This document shows, piece after piece, positions 1 through 11,157 of a DNA stretch of 64,000 bases (position 1 is its first letter; each line of letters begins with the position of its first letter). Under the pieces are notes generated by a model. It did no database searches. It saw only the letters and a list, made by a program, of their open reading frames with translations, and was not told the DNA's origin. Source of the stretch: Anthoceros angustus (Eukaryota > Streptophyta > Anthocerotopsida > Anthocerotales > Anthocerotaceae); contig VJWM01000250.1 in the NCBI GenBank assembly GCA_010909165.1, forward strand, positions 62,001 to 126,000, in the 5' to 3' direction. A program made the translations under genes and the position numbers.

Positions 1-214
1 CTCTGCCAACGCGGCCAGCTCAGAGATGGAACGTCCAGGATAAAACAGCAAGGAGAAATCCATAGCGTTCTCTTCGGAATCCACCATCTACTTAGCTTTC
101 GTCGGCAACTGTGGGCCTCCTTTGCAACGTCCGTTGAGACGCCTGGGGTACTCCACGGGCCCTTCGATGCTGACAGTTGCAATGTCGAGCTCCAGAAAGT
201 GGGATTGCTGATGT
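1..214. other. Unassigned sequence left of repeat element
   Basis: This stretch has no recognisable gene. It abuts the element copy starting near 215, at the place where the related copy at 31,497-32,091 carries a different 144-bp segment. It is therefore either more of a longer version of that element or unrelated flanking DNA. The minus strand is open here but the product matches nothing I know. Confidence 0.4.
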
Positions 215-660
215 GCAAAAGACGATCGTGTCCCCTTTGGGCTCATCCGCAGACACCTCTTTCCTTCCAAGAGCCTCGCATCCACCACCACCCCGGGAGT
301 TGTATGGCTGTCCTTCCTACCGAACAAACATCAGCAATCAACCTCTCCCTGTGGATTGCTGCCCTTTTGATGCCCCCGCTTGGCGCCGTCCGCGATTAAC
401 CACGGGCGATCAGCTTGGGAGGCGCCGCGTCCGTGATTCCCGAAGCGCCAATCTCGCCGTAATTACACGGCTTGGCGCCTCATGCTTGGCTTCCGACTTC
501 TGACTTACTGCGGTGTCAAACCACACATGCATCGGAGATGGGCATGCACATGCCCATCATCATTCATGTCCATGCACATGAGCATGCCCCCGTGATCACG
601 CAAGTCACCACTCATGCACACATACCCATTGCACCCTCTAACATCCTATTTGCTATGACA
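215..660 (-). mobile_element. Partial copy of ~600-bp TGTC..GACA element (solo-LTR-like)
   Basis: The reverse complement of this segment matches 31,497-31,947 almost base for base apart from short indels. It ends at TGCTATGACA (651-660), where transposase coding sequence resumes with CTTAC. The related copy ends in TGTC/GACA and is flanked on its other side by the same CTTA. Ends of the form TG..CA with a 4-bp target duplication suggest a solo LTR. No coding capacity is seen. Confidence 0.6.
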
Positions 661-1160
661 CTTACCCTTTGATATGTGTGATCTTCATTCCCGCTAGATT
701 TACTAGCAAGTTGCAACTTACTGATGTAGTCCTTCAACAACCCTTGAAGCATGCTTTCAAGCGAGAATTCTGTAAGTGAATAACCGCTACTATTGAAGAG
801 CAACTCAACGAAGGAGGAAAAATTGCTGTTAATCTCAAACTGAAAAACTTGAAGACCAAAGTGTGTGAATGGTTATTCAATACATGGACACATGTTTCAA
901 ATATGCAAGATATGATCAAACATGGATGGGAAAAGACAGGTATTTTAAGAGCATTCAACTTAGATTTTAAGATAGAGGCAATGGAAGCAAACACGACATT
1001 ATCTTTATTTTCTAGAACAACTGAAGACATAGAAGAAGGGCATGAATTTGAAGGAGAAGGAGATGATGAGGACTATTTATCTGAAATAGTGGATGTGATG
1101 AAGAAATGTTTGGCTACAGCAGAAGCTTCAAAGCTTGGAGGTCCGTTCCCAAGAGAATAA
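661..1160 (+). pseudogene. C-terminal half of a DDE_1 (pogo/Tc1-like) transposase
   Basis: Frame starting at the TAC of 663 reads a typical end of the DDE_1 catalytic core: hydrophobic strand, then a KLQLTDVVLQ motif holding the third catalytic Asp, then ~130 residues with an acidic tail (GHEFEGEGDDEDYL) ending in TAA at 1,158-1,160. One in-frame TGA at 777-779 breaks it. The N-terminal half of the same kind of protein lies at 32,092-33,416 on the opposite strand and stops at exactly the codon where this one begins. Not functional as it stands. The family assignment is confident; the link to the other half is inference from matching break points. Confidence 0.75.
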
Positions 1161-1734
1161 TAGGCTCCGTTGGCCACGTTTCAATCGTTTCTCACCTCAC
1201 GTAGTACCGTTTTAGACTCCACACACAATTCATCGTTTTATGACTAACTACCCGTAACATTCACCGGACAGGCCCGGCGTGACCAAACGTTTAAGGACCC
1301 GTTCGCGTCCCTATCATTCAAGTTTGTCACTCGTCCCTCTGGTCCGTTCCTCTCACCATTCATACTTCACTCATTATCCTTGGGGAAAATCGCGGTGGTG
1401 GGCGGCGGACCTCCTCCGCTTCTCCCGGGCCTCTCCGTCCAGGCTTTGCCGCCCTCAAAGTTCCTCGGCTCACGTTCGGTCAGCCCGGCCCGGGTGCAGC
1501 GAGATGAGCAGGGTCCCGGGTCGCCCTTCCTGCACACACCACCACCGTTAGGGTCCGTCACGGGACCTTGATCGATCTCTCCGGGAGTCGCCCGGGCACC
1601 TTTCTGTGACTCGGGACTCACGCTATGAAAGGCACACAAAGGGCACACCAAGAAGGCAGCATCAACACCAAGAGAAAGATACTTTGCCGGCCTCGGCCCT
1701 CTTATACTACGCCAAGGTCGGCGTCTTCCCACCT
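1161..1734. other. Intergenic / repeat-derived, no gene seen
   Basis: GC-rich sequence following the transposase fragment. I looked for the terminal inverted repeat seen at 33,746 and 55,250 (ending GGTACGG followed by TA) and did not find it, so the transposon's 3' end appears lost or diverged. Open frames here are short and in conflict on both strands. Confidence 0.4.
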
Positions 1735-3600
1735 ATGGGAGCTGGCTGGGCGCTCTGTCGGCCGCCTACTATTTCCCCTATTCCATCTATCTACACCGTC
1801 GGTGGTAGAGTGGGGTTGCCCATTCCGCCTTGGCGCTGGCGTAAGGCCCAACCACAATGCGGGCGCACCCAATCGGATGATCCGGCGGGCCCTACCTCTC
1901 CCGAGGTTACGTCGGTGCGCCTGGCGGCGACACAGCGGCACCACTAAATCCTCCTCCCATCCTCTCTTATCTCCTGGGCCCTTATACGGTGGGCCTCCAA
2001 GAAAGGCTCTGTCGGGGCTGGTGATTGGTGGCTCCCTCCCTCCCAGTGGTCTGGACTTGAGGTCGATCTCGACTCGGTCCGGGCCTCTGGGTCAGGTCTT
2101 CTCTCAGTCCGGACCTCTGGGTCGGTCTTCTTCTGAGTCCGAACCTGCAGGTCGGTCTCGTCACTAAGTCTGGACCTCACGAGTCCGGACTTTCTTCGAG
2201 GCCCCTCGGGTCCGACCTTTCTTCAGTCGGGACAAAGTCCGACTCCCGACTACAGGTTTCCCCTCATTGGACTTCTCGATGGTTCACCACTGAGTCCTCA
2301 GCCATTCCCGGTTGCCCAGTCGCCCTTCTCGACCCCCACGGGCCCTCCTCCCCTCCTTCCGTGGTGGGGTGCGGAGTGCTTACCTCAGTGACCTTCCTCG
2401 TCTTGCTCCTCCGGCTGCTCTCCCTCGCTTCTTCTTTATCGTGATCAAGCTCCTAAGGTCCCCGTGGCCGTGCTATCTCCGGGGCCCTCCTCCCTCGCTC
2501 CTCCTTCTGACCCATCTGGAATTCCATCCACCTGCCGTGGGTGGCGCGACACCTCCAGTGCCTTGAGAAGCTCCGCGTGGTAGTAGGCAAATTCGGAGTC
2601 AACTTGTTGGATTGCCTCCTCCATGTGGGCTCGGAGCACCCGATACTCCCTCCTCTAGGGAGTGCAGGCGTGGGCGTGTTGTTACACTATCGAGCCGATA
2701 CTGGGCGCCTAATCGGCCGCCTACTATTTCCCTATTCCATCTACTACACCGTCGGTGTGGGTTGCCCTGATTCCGCCTTGGCGCCGGGCGCCCAAGGCCC
2801 AACCGACAATCAAGGGCGCACCCAATCGGATGATCCGCGAGGCGGGCCCCTACCTCTCGAGTTCCGCCAGTCGCCACGCGGCGGCTCGACAACGCCGGGT
2901 CACCACTAAATCCTCCTCCCATCCTCTCTTATCTCCGGGCGGCCCTTGTACATGGGCCTCCAAGAGAAGGCTCTGGCTGGTGATTGGTGGCCCTCCCGCC
3001 TCCCCGAGTCTCGACTCAGGTCCAGCCTGACCCGAGTCCGACCTCTAGGTCCGTCTTTCTCCGGGTCCGGACTGGTCCTGTCTTCTTTCCGAGTCCGAAC
3101 CTCCGGGTCCGGCTGTCTGTCCAGAGTCCTGACCTCCGAGTCCAGATTTTCAGAGGCCGACGGGTCCGGGTTTCTGAGTCCGGGACAAAGTCCGGACCAC
3201 GAACACCGGGTTTCCTCTGGGACTTCTCTGGTTCACCCACGCCCTCCTGCCTGTTGAGTCGCCCTTCCGCCCCCTCACGGGCCCTCCTCCCCTCCTTCCG
3301 TGGGTGCGGAGTGCTTACCTCAAAGCGCAGCCTTCCCACGCCTTGCTCCTCCACCTGCTCCCTCGCTGCCGGCCAAACACTGGGCCTCTAAGGTCCCTGG
3401 CTGTATATCCCGGCCCTCCTCCTCGCCTCCTCCTTCGACCCATCCGAATTCCATCCACCGCCGGGGTGGCGCGACACCTCCGGTTTTGAGAAGCTCCGCG
3501 TAGTAGGCAAAGTCGGAGTCAACTTGTTGAATTGCCTCCTCCATGGGGCTCGGAGCACCATACTCCCTCCTCTAGAGGTGCTCCTGGCGTGTTGTCCGCT
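1735..3600. repeat. Two-copy tandem duplication (~0.95 kb units)
   Basis: Unit I is about 1,735-2,688 and unit II about 2,689-3,600. Landmarks recur in order: TCGGCCGCCTACTATTTCC (1,758 and 2,713), AAATCCTCCTCCCATCCTC, the GGTGATTGGTGG block, and GTGGCGCGACACCTCC (2,541 and 3,466). The minus strand of each unit encodes a short helical piece beginning MEEAIQQVDS (2,445-2,627 and 3,320-3,544), probably gag-like TE coding sequence, but frames are broken. Copies differ mainly by small indels. Confidence 0.7.
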
Positions 3601-4680
3601 GCGCCGCTCACGCCAGGCTTGCCAACGAGCCGCACCCTTGATGCCGCCAAGGCGGCCTCCGACACCTCCTCGCAGCCTTTGCCGCCGCTCGACGTGTTCT
3701 CCTCCTTCGCTGTGCAGCCCACCACTTTGCCGCCATGGAGCCGAGCTCCCTCTACCTCCGCAACGGACAAGCAGCCTGCCTCCTCCTCCAGCGCTGCCCC
3801 TCCGCTCATCCTTACCCGGAGGTCCGCCACTTTCTCCAAAGCGGCCAGATCTCCTCACCCATGCTTCCTCCATTCTTCACTGGCGACGTCCAACTCGATC
3901 GCCATTCTCCTCCGCCTTCGCGGCCGGAGGCACTCTATCTCCCGCTCAAGTCTTGGATTCTCCTGCTGAGAATCCCGTGTTGCTCGACGCTGCCTTGGAG
4001 TTGCTGTGGTGTCCTTGCCGCCTTCCGCCTCCCCGCCGCCTCCTCCGCTCCCGCACCGCACTGAGGTCCCCTATTTCTCGGTGCTGGCCTCCATCTCTTC
4101 CTCGCTCGCCCACCGCCTCCGCTGCCACTTTCGCCTTCAGTTAGCTGTTACCCCGCTGCCTCCCTCCACCGGCCCGATCACGCTTGCAGTGATCCCTGGC
4201 GACCTTCCGCCTCCCGCGCCACCGAGCCTCACCGGCTTGGTGTTGGTCTAGCCGAGCCGCCAGTCGCGGCGCCTCTCCGCCACGACCCTCCTCCGCCTCC
4301 TTCGGCCCGCCTCCGCTTGCAGGTCCCCGTGCTTGGGCCTCTGCACGCTCACCGTTTCGCACAATGAAGGATCTTGGTCCGGCTCTGGACCGTCTCGACC
4401 TCCGCCCGCCTCCCGACGCTTCCCTCCTCAATTCGAGCGAGGGATTCCGCCTTCTTCTTCGCCTCCGGTGAGGCCCAGCCCAGGCTGCCGTTCCTCACCT
4501 CCAGTTCGCCCCGCCAATCAAGCGATCTGCGGAGGTGGCTTCTCGCACCTCGACTACGAGCTTCCTGTTGACCAGGCGAAGATTATCACCGCGGTCGCGC
4601 GTTCCCTTCTCTGTTGGAGGAACGCAGTTATCCCAGGTGGTCCACCTTGGTGAGCATATTCGGTGGGCGATAATCCCGAG
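3601..4680. other. GC-rich decayed TE sequence
   Basis: Strongly pyrimidine-biased plus strand with long but compositionally driven open frames on both strands (runs of Pro/Ser or Arg/Gly). No domain is recognisable. Continuity with the flanking tandem duplications suggests degenerate retroelement coding DNA on the minus strand. Confidence 0.4.
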
Positions 4681-6841
4681 GGTACCCTCATCCGGAGGTC
4701 AGGCATCGACCACGTTGGAGGAGCTGCGTTCCCCAGTCCCAAAAGGGCTCGCGCTTCCACCTTCCCCTTCAGCGGGGTTCGGTCTCTCCTCCTACTTCCT
4801 CATTGGCGGTGCCGCTCTCGGGACCTCCGGTCCACCTCTTGAGTCCTCCTGCGGTTCTTGGTGGATCTCCTTGTTGGCCGCCAACATCTTCCAGGCGTAC
4901 TCCGGACTAGGGTATGTTGTGGTCCAGGCTGGAAAATATCCGGTGCCACTTCTGCTCCTCCGCCTCCTCCGCCAGGCGAGCTCGGGTGGCGCTTGTTGGC
5001 GATGTTGCGCTCCACCAAGCGCCGCCGCTCTACGCTCCGCGTTCCTTCTTGGGCCCCCATCCCCACCTCCTTTGTTGAGGCGGGGCTCCACAATCTCTCG
5101 CTCCTCGGGCGCGGCGTCAGTTATTAATGCACCCTTGACCTTGAGGTCTCAGCCTTCTCTTTTGTGATGTGACACACCTACCGGCCGTAGGGACCTACCA
5201 AATCCTTCTACACACAATCAAGGAAAATGATCAAAGAGCAATAAAAAATGAGCATTGATACCATCCACATTCAATTCATTTTGCTAGGCCTGCTGTTACC
5301 ATTAAGCCGACACATAATTCTGCCAACCCACACCACTATGAGAGTGTGAAGGACCGGCATAGAGCCTTATGAACTTCTCAGTCGCCAACTGCAAGGAGCT
5401 TCACAACCCTCACGTGATCGTTGTCCAAGATTGTGCACAGCCTCAGCACTTTTGTGGCTATGGGAATGCCTTTTTACACCTCCGAAGCTCGCTTGGCAAG
5501 GCACAGAGGCAGGTTCATGCGTGAAACTCAAAGACGGGATTTGTGACCAGCGCGGTCTGAAGACTCTTCTCAAGTTAGTGAGACTATATTGGGACGACAT
5601 GGAATGCATCCGTCAGAGTCGCACACCGTGTAATCGCTTTTGATCCCTGCATGAACCGTGGGCGACTCTTGGGGCGAACAAGAGAGATACGCCTTGGTGG
5701 ATCGGTTTATTGCATGAAAGGTGCCTTGTGTATGCCTTACGATTTTCGACATGTTTCACGAGTTCTTTTGAATCATGTGTCCTAGTAAGACCATAGATTC
5801 GGACATCGGCTTCTTTTATCGTAGAATGTGTTTTCTTTAGGCACACTTGCAAGACGAGTCAGTTCTTGCTCTTTCAATCTGTATCTTCGCGTATGCAATT
5901 TCAATCAAATCGACATAGTCTCTATTGCCCAATACAACTAGGTTTGCAATTCCAATCGAATGGCGGTCTCCATTGCGGCCCGGTGAGGTCGGAAAGCCAC
6001 AAGCTGCAGCGCAGCCATGATGATTGGTGTAGCCCTCGAGCCTCGGATGATCTCGGCCGGGACTATAGGCAGCCTCAATATTGTGGGTATGGGCCGGGCG
6101 AATGTATGAGCTCACGAGCGTACATTAATGAGCTCAAGGCCAAGGGTGCATTAATGTAAGGAGCAGTCATGAACACAGCGGTGAATAAGGTGAATTATCT
6201 CTACAAAGAATGGCGCTCCACGAGAAGAATGCTAACCAGCGGTATCGCCAGTTGCCGGGGCATAGGCTCGTGGCGTTTTGCGTTCGATGCAAACCAGATG
6301 CTCGCTCGCGGATCACGAGTATGCTCATGTTCTAATATCAACCCCCATTAGAAGCTACCTTCATTACCAAGAAAAGGAAGCCTTGGGCCTCGAGCATCAT
6401 GATGAACTTCATAATGACATATATTTATGTGTGGACCCCTCAATCTTTTGCCTCGGTACTACTATGGACAGGGCACTACGGGGAGTATACTTCTTGCGCG
6501 CCGCTTTTGCATCCTCATTCACCTAATAAGCCTCATCAATGCCCGTCGCTCTTCCAAATCCGAAGTTGCGGTTAAGCCAGGATGGTGGATCAGTACCTGG
6601 ATGGGGGACCGACTTCCCTTGATGAATTTGGAATATCATGTAGCTTTCACACCCCATTACTTGCAATTAAGCCGGGAGGATGGATCAGTACTTGGATGGG
6701 GGACTGACTTCCCTTGATGAATTTAAAGTATCATGTAGCTTTCACACCCCATTACTTGCAGTTAAGCCGGGAGGGTGGATCGATTGCCGGATGAGGACCT
6801 ACCTCCCTTGATGAATATAACATATCATATGTAGATTTCAC
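4681..6841. repeat. Unit 1 of a 2.1-kb tandem duplication
   Basis: Begins GGTACC and runs to the GGTACC of unit 2 at 6,842. The two units align along their whole length (AAAAGGGC..CGCGCTTCCACC, ACCAAATCCTTCTACACACA, GAATGTGTTTTCTTTAGGCA, and the 95-bp repeats at the end). Minus-strand frames contain a fragment with AERRRLVERNIANKR-like sequence, probably TE-derived. No intact gene. Confidence 0.8.
6572..6835 (+). repeat. 95-bp tandem repeat, cluster 1 (5S-rRNA-like)
   Basis: Three units start at TTAAGCC 6,572, 6,667 and 6,762, exactly 95 bp apart. Each unit holds, in this order, ATCATGTAGC, CCCATTACTTGCAGTTAAGC and AGTACTTGGATGGGGGAC. The same words occur in the same order in plant 5S rRNA (ATCATACCAGC, the AGTTAAGC after CCCATC, and AGTACTAGGATGGGTGACC), with shorter spacing. 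I infer a degenerate 5S-derived repeat. It is too diverged to be a functional 5S gene. Confidence 0.55.
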
Positions 6842-8950
6842 GGTACCATCGCCATCCTGGAGGACGCTGCGTTCTCGCAAAAGGGCCGCGCTTCCACCTT
6901 CCTTCACCTTCGGGGTTCCGGTACTACTCCTCCTACTTCCTCGGGCGTTATGGCGCTCTCGGGACCTCCACGGTCCACCTCTTAGGGTCCTCCTGCAGTT
7001 CTTGGATCGGATCTCCTTGTTGGCCGCATCTTGGCGTACTCCGGACTAGGGGTGGCCTTCGAAGGTCGAGCGGCACGGAAAATGTCCAGTGCCACTCCTC
7101 CACCAGCTCCTCCGCCTCCTCCGGCCACGGCCCAAGTCGGGTGGCGCTTGGTGCGATGTTGCGCTCCACCAAGCGCCATGGCTCCCACGCCTCCGCGCTT
7201 TCTTGGGTCCCATCTTCACACTCCTTACATTCCATTGTTGAGGCAGGGAGGCTCCACAATCTCTCGCTCCTGGGCGCTTGGCTTATTAATATGCACCCCA
7301 CCTTGAGGTCGGCCTTCTCTTTGTGATGTGACACCTCACGTAGGACCTACCAAATCCTTCTACACACAATCAAGGAAAATGATCAAGAAGCAATAAAAAT
7401 GAGCATTGATACCATCCACATTCAATTCATTTTGCTGAGCTGCTTTGTTACCATTAAGCGACACATAGTGCGCCACACCACTATGAGTGTGAAGGACCGG
7501 CATAGAGCCTTATGAACTTCTCGGGCGCAAGGAGCTTCACAACCCTCACGTGATCGTTGTCCAAGATTGTGTGCACCTCACTTTTGTGGCTATGGGAATG
7601 CCTTTTTACACCTCCAGCTCGCTTGGCAAGGCCGCAGGCGGGTTCATGCGCGTGAAACTCAAAGACGGATTTGTGACCAGCGGTCCAAGACTCTTCTCAA
7701 GTTAGTGAGGACTATTGGAGACATGCATCCGTCGAGTCGCACCGTAATGCGCTTTGATCCCTGCATGAACCGTGGGCGACTTGCCGAACAAGAGAGATAC
7801 GCCTTGGTGGATCGGTTTATTGCATGAAAGGTGCCTGTGTATGCCTTACAGTTTTCGACATGTTTCGAGTTCTTTTGAATCTGTGTCCTAGTAAGACCAT
7901 AGATTGTCGGACATCGGCTTCTTTTATCTAGAATGTGTTTTCTTTAGGCACACTTGCAAGACAGTCGATTCTTGCTCTTTCAATCTGTATCTTCGCGTAT
8001 GCAATTTCAATCAAATCGACATAGTCTCTATTGCCCAATACAACTAGGTTTGCAATTCCAATCGAATAGCGGTCTCCATTGCGGCGGTGAGGTCGGAAAG
8101 CCACTGGCTGCGGCGCAGCCATGATGATGGTGCGGTGTAGCCCTCGAGCCTCGGATGATCTCGGCCGGGACTATAGGCAGCCTCAATATTGTGGGTATGG
8201 GCCGGGCGAATGTATGAGCTCACGAGAAAGCGTGCATTAATGAGCTCAAGGCCAAGGGTGCATTAATGTAAGGAGCAGACTCGCGACAAGCGGTGAATAA
8301 GGTGAATTATCTCTACAAAGAATGGCGGCGCTCCACAGGAGAATGCTAACCGAGTATCATCGGCGAGTTGCCGGGCATAGGCTCGTGAGGCGTTTTGCGT
8401 TTCGCCAAAATGATGCAAACCAGATGCTCACAATCGCTCGCGGATCACGAGTATGCTCATGTTCTAATATCAACCCCCATTAGAAGCTACCTTCATTACC
8501 AAGAAAAGGAAGCCTTGGGCCTCGAGCATCATGATGAACTTCATAATGACATATATTTATGTATGGACCCCTCAATCTTTTGCCTCGGTACTACTATGGA
8601 TGTGCACTGGGGAGTATACTTCTGCGCTACCGCTTTTGCATCCTCATTCACCTAATAAGCCTCATCAATGCCCGCTCTCCAACCGGTTAAGCGGATGGTG
8701 GATCGACCGGATGGGGGACCGACTTCCCTTGATGAATTTGGAATATCATGTACCTTTCACACCCCATTACTTGCAATTAAGCCAGGAGGATGGATCAGTA
8801 CTTGGATGGGGGACTGACTTCCCTTGATGAATTTAAAGTATCATGTAGCTTTCACACCCCATTACTTGCAGTTAAGCCGGGAGGGTGGATCAGTACCCGG
8901 ATGAGGGACCTACCTCCCTTGATGAATATAACATATCATGTAGATTTCAC
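6842..8950. repeat. Unit 2 of the 2.1-kb tandem duplication
   Basis: Second copy of the preceding unit; unit 1 ends and unit 2 begins at AGATTTCAC/GGTACC. Differences from unit 1 are mostly 1-10 base indels in G+C-rich words rather than substitutions, for example ATGAGAGTGTG versus ATGAGTGTG. The minus-strand ORF at 6,948-7,334 is the counterpart of the broken frames near 4,790-5,090. Confidence 0.8.
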
Positions 8951-9060
8951 ACCCCATTACTTGCAGTTAAGTCGAGAGGGCGGATCAGTACCTGGATGGG
9001 GGATCGACTTCCCTCCATGAAATTAAAATATAATGTAGCTTTCACACCCCATTACTTGCA
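8687..9060 (+). repeat. 95-bp tandem repeat, cluster 2 (5S-rRNA-like)
   Basis: Four units of the same 95-bp repeat; TTAA starts lie at 8,777, 8,872 and 8,967 with a shortened first unit near 8,687. The array stops at CATTACTTGCAG (9,060) and copia integrase sequence starts at the next base, so the junction falls at the unit boundary. Confidence 0.6.
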
Positions 9061-9309
9061 GTCCTTGAGTTAGTTCACACAGACATTTCCGGCCCAGTTT
9101 CTGCACCATCCTTTAGTGGTTGTAGATACTTCCTTACTTTTATTGATGATTTCTCCCGTTTTACCTCAACATATATCCTTAAGCACAAAAGTGAAGCTTT
9201 TCAATACTTTAAGGACTACATGATGTGGGCAGAGAGACTTACAGATAAGAAACTCAAGACCCTCCGTTCAGATAATGGAGGCGAGTTTACATCACATGCT
9301 TTTACTATA
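9061..9309 (+). pseudogene. Ty1/copia integrase core fragment
   Basis: Reading from 9,061 the frame is open for 80 codons without a start codon. It contains LVHTDISGPV (first catalytic Asp), FIDDFSRFTSTYIL and LRSDNGGEF (second Asp), the classic copia integrase signature, and then runs into TGA after the catalytic Glu would be expected. Both ends are truncated: 95-bp repeat on the left, unrelated sequence on the right. Confidence 0.85.
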
Positions 9310-10440
9310 TTTGCGATTTCAACTTGATCATTCCAGAAATCCGTCCACCATTCTTCCTCCGCAGTAGTCAAATAAGTTGGTAGCTTTATCAATCCTTTCT
9401 TCAAGTGATCCACGCCTTCACGTGCGGTAAGACCGCCCTCACTTCCCTTTTTGTCTTTTGCCCGCAGTGCCATCAAAGGAGTCGGGCCGATGACGGCTCG
9501 AACATGAGACAAAAACTCCCCATCTTCGGATTCCCACAATGGCGAGGTAGAGTCGCTTACAATGACAGCATTTCCGGCCGACTTTGTCTTCCTGTGATTT
9601 TGAACCGTGTTGAAATGATAGGTTGTTCAACTTCCGCACTGTGTATTTCACCACAACTGCTCCTATAGGCCACACGAATGACCTAAGTCGGCAACCTCTC
9701 ACAACATTACCTCGGATTTGGCGTGAATGACTCCCTCAAAATTTCTTGCATTGTAGGTAAGGACCGGCCTCTTTATGCTTTAAATGCTTGGAGAAACAAG
9801 AGAACATTTGATCTACTGGTGTGTATGCCCGACAAGAAGGAAACCAACCTTCACTTTCTCAAACGTCCCGAGTTCCACAAGCATGTTCAAATACAAATAA
9901 AAGCTGGTTCTTGTTCTCCCTACATGTGTTGTCCAACTGTAGATATAACACCTTGGGAAGTAATCCGCATAGGTATGTATAACATCCGGATAATGGTTAT
10001 TGTCGTTTGCATCATTTGCTAAATTTGCATAATGCGAGATAGGCCCGCTTTGAATGTGTAGTTATGTATCATGCAGCCCACCACATGTCGTGATTCGACT
10101 CTCCTCTTTCAAGTCCTTGGGCCACCTCAAAATATGTGGGAGTGAAGTTTTCTTGGTCCATCATACGATTGATAACAACATATATTTATGAGGCTCCTTG
10201 TAAGATTTTGAGCGATGCTTGGTCAACTTCTTCCTTTCCTCCATCAATCGTATCGATGCTTGTTCGATGCCTCTTGGTACAAGGTCGCATCACAACAATA
10301 CGTCGAGATATGGCCAACCATGAAATATACCAAAAGAAGCTATCATCCATGATTGGACCAATCGAATGTTATATGCCATCTGCTTGCACAAAATCAAATA
10401 AATGACATTGAATAGAGATCAATAGCGGTATATATATACT
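9310..10440 (-). other. Decayed TE reading frames, unidentified
   Basis: Minus-strand frames 9,539-9,216 and 9,702-9,439 overlap and share no recognised domain; the first has a plausible soluble-protein composition (EEEWWTDFWNDQVE). They look like a frameshifted TE protein. 9,720-10,440 has no convincing coding sequence. Confidence 0.3.
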
Positions 10441-11060
10441 AAACATGGGCGGCGGCAACGGCGTTCATGCGTGGTCGCACTTATGCTTGCTTTTCCGCCG
10501 CTGCACCATACCACATGGGAGGCGCGTCACGGAATGTGCCGGCGGTGGACAAAATCACGGCAAACGGGCATTGTCTGCCGATAAGCGGCATGCATTATAA
10601 CGCGTGGCGGCGACATGCCGCGCCCATGCCCCTCTTGATGCTGCAGGCGCGGCATGCGGCGCCGCTCCATCAGACATTGTGGGGCCCGGCATGGCCCCCT
10701 CGCCTTACTTTAGAGCTGGCGCTAAGGAATGTGAGCGCAGCATGCCATCGCCTTGCTTGCTTGTGGCCCTCGGGCGCATAGGCGCATGCGGCGCCACGCA
10801 AGCATGCCGAGTTAGCGCCTCATGCGCCTCTATGCCACGAAGATGGCGCATGGGCGGCGCATGCCGGCGCCCATGTGCGACCAGTGCAGGCGGGGCGGCG
10901 CGACGCCATCCCACGAGGGCGCGGGCGCCGGCATGCCTGCGCCCATGCGCCTTGAAGCATGGAGCACCTCGCGGCCATGCGCCCATCATGTGGTAGGGAG
11001 CATCACGGCGCCATGTTGCTGTGCCCATCCGGCTGCAGCGAGACCATCTCCGGCATCTCG
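10441..11060. repeat. GCATGC-rich, CpG-dense low-complexity block
   Basis: About 600 bp unusually rich in overlapping GCATGC, GGCGCATG and GGCGCC words, far richer in CpG than the AT-leaning sequence on either side. Open frames exist on both strands at once, which is what such composition produces by itself, so I do not call a gene. Confidence 0.5.
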
Positions 11061-11157
11061 CCGCCATTGCGCCATGCGAGTCCATCCCACAAACTCCATC
11101 TTTTCCGTGCGATTCAACAACTCGGAAAACCAATTACGGAGGAGGGGCCTACCTTGG

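Noticed and set aside
1161-1300. Expected 3' terminal repeat of the DDE transposon after the C-terminal half
   Set aside because: GGTACGG-TA or a near match is not there; the nearby GTAGTACCG is too different and on no consistent spacing.
6572-9060. Functional 5S rRNA genes
   Set aside because: Only scattered 5S words survive, the A-box region is gone and units are 95 bp instead of about 120 plus spacer.
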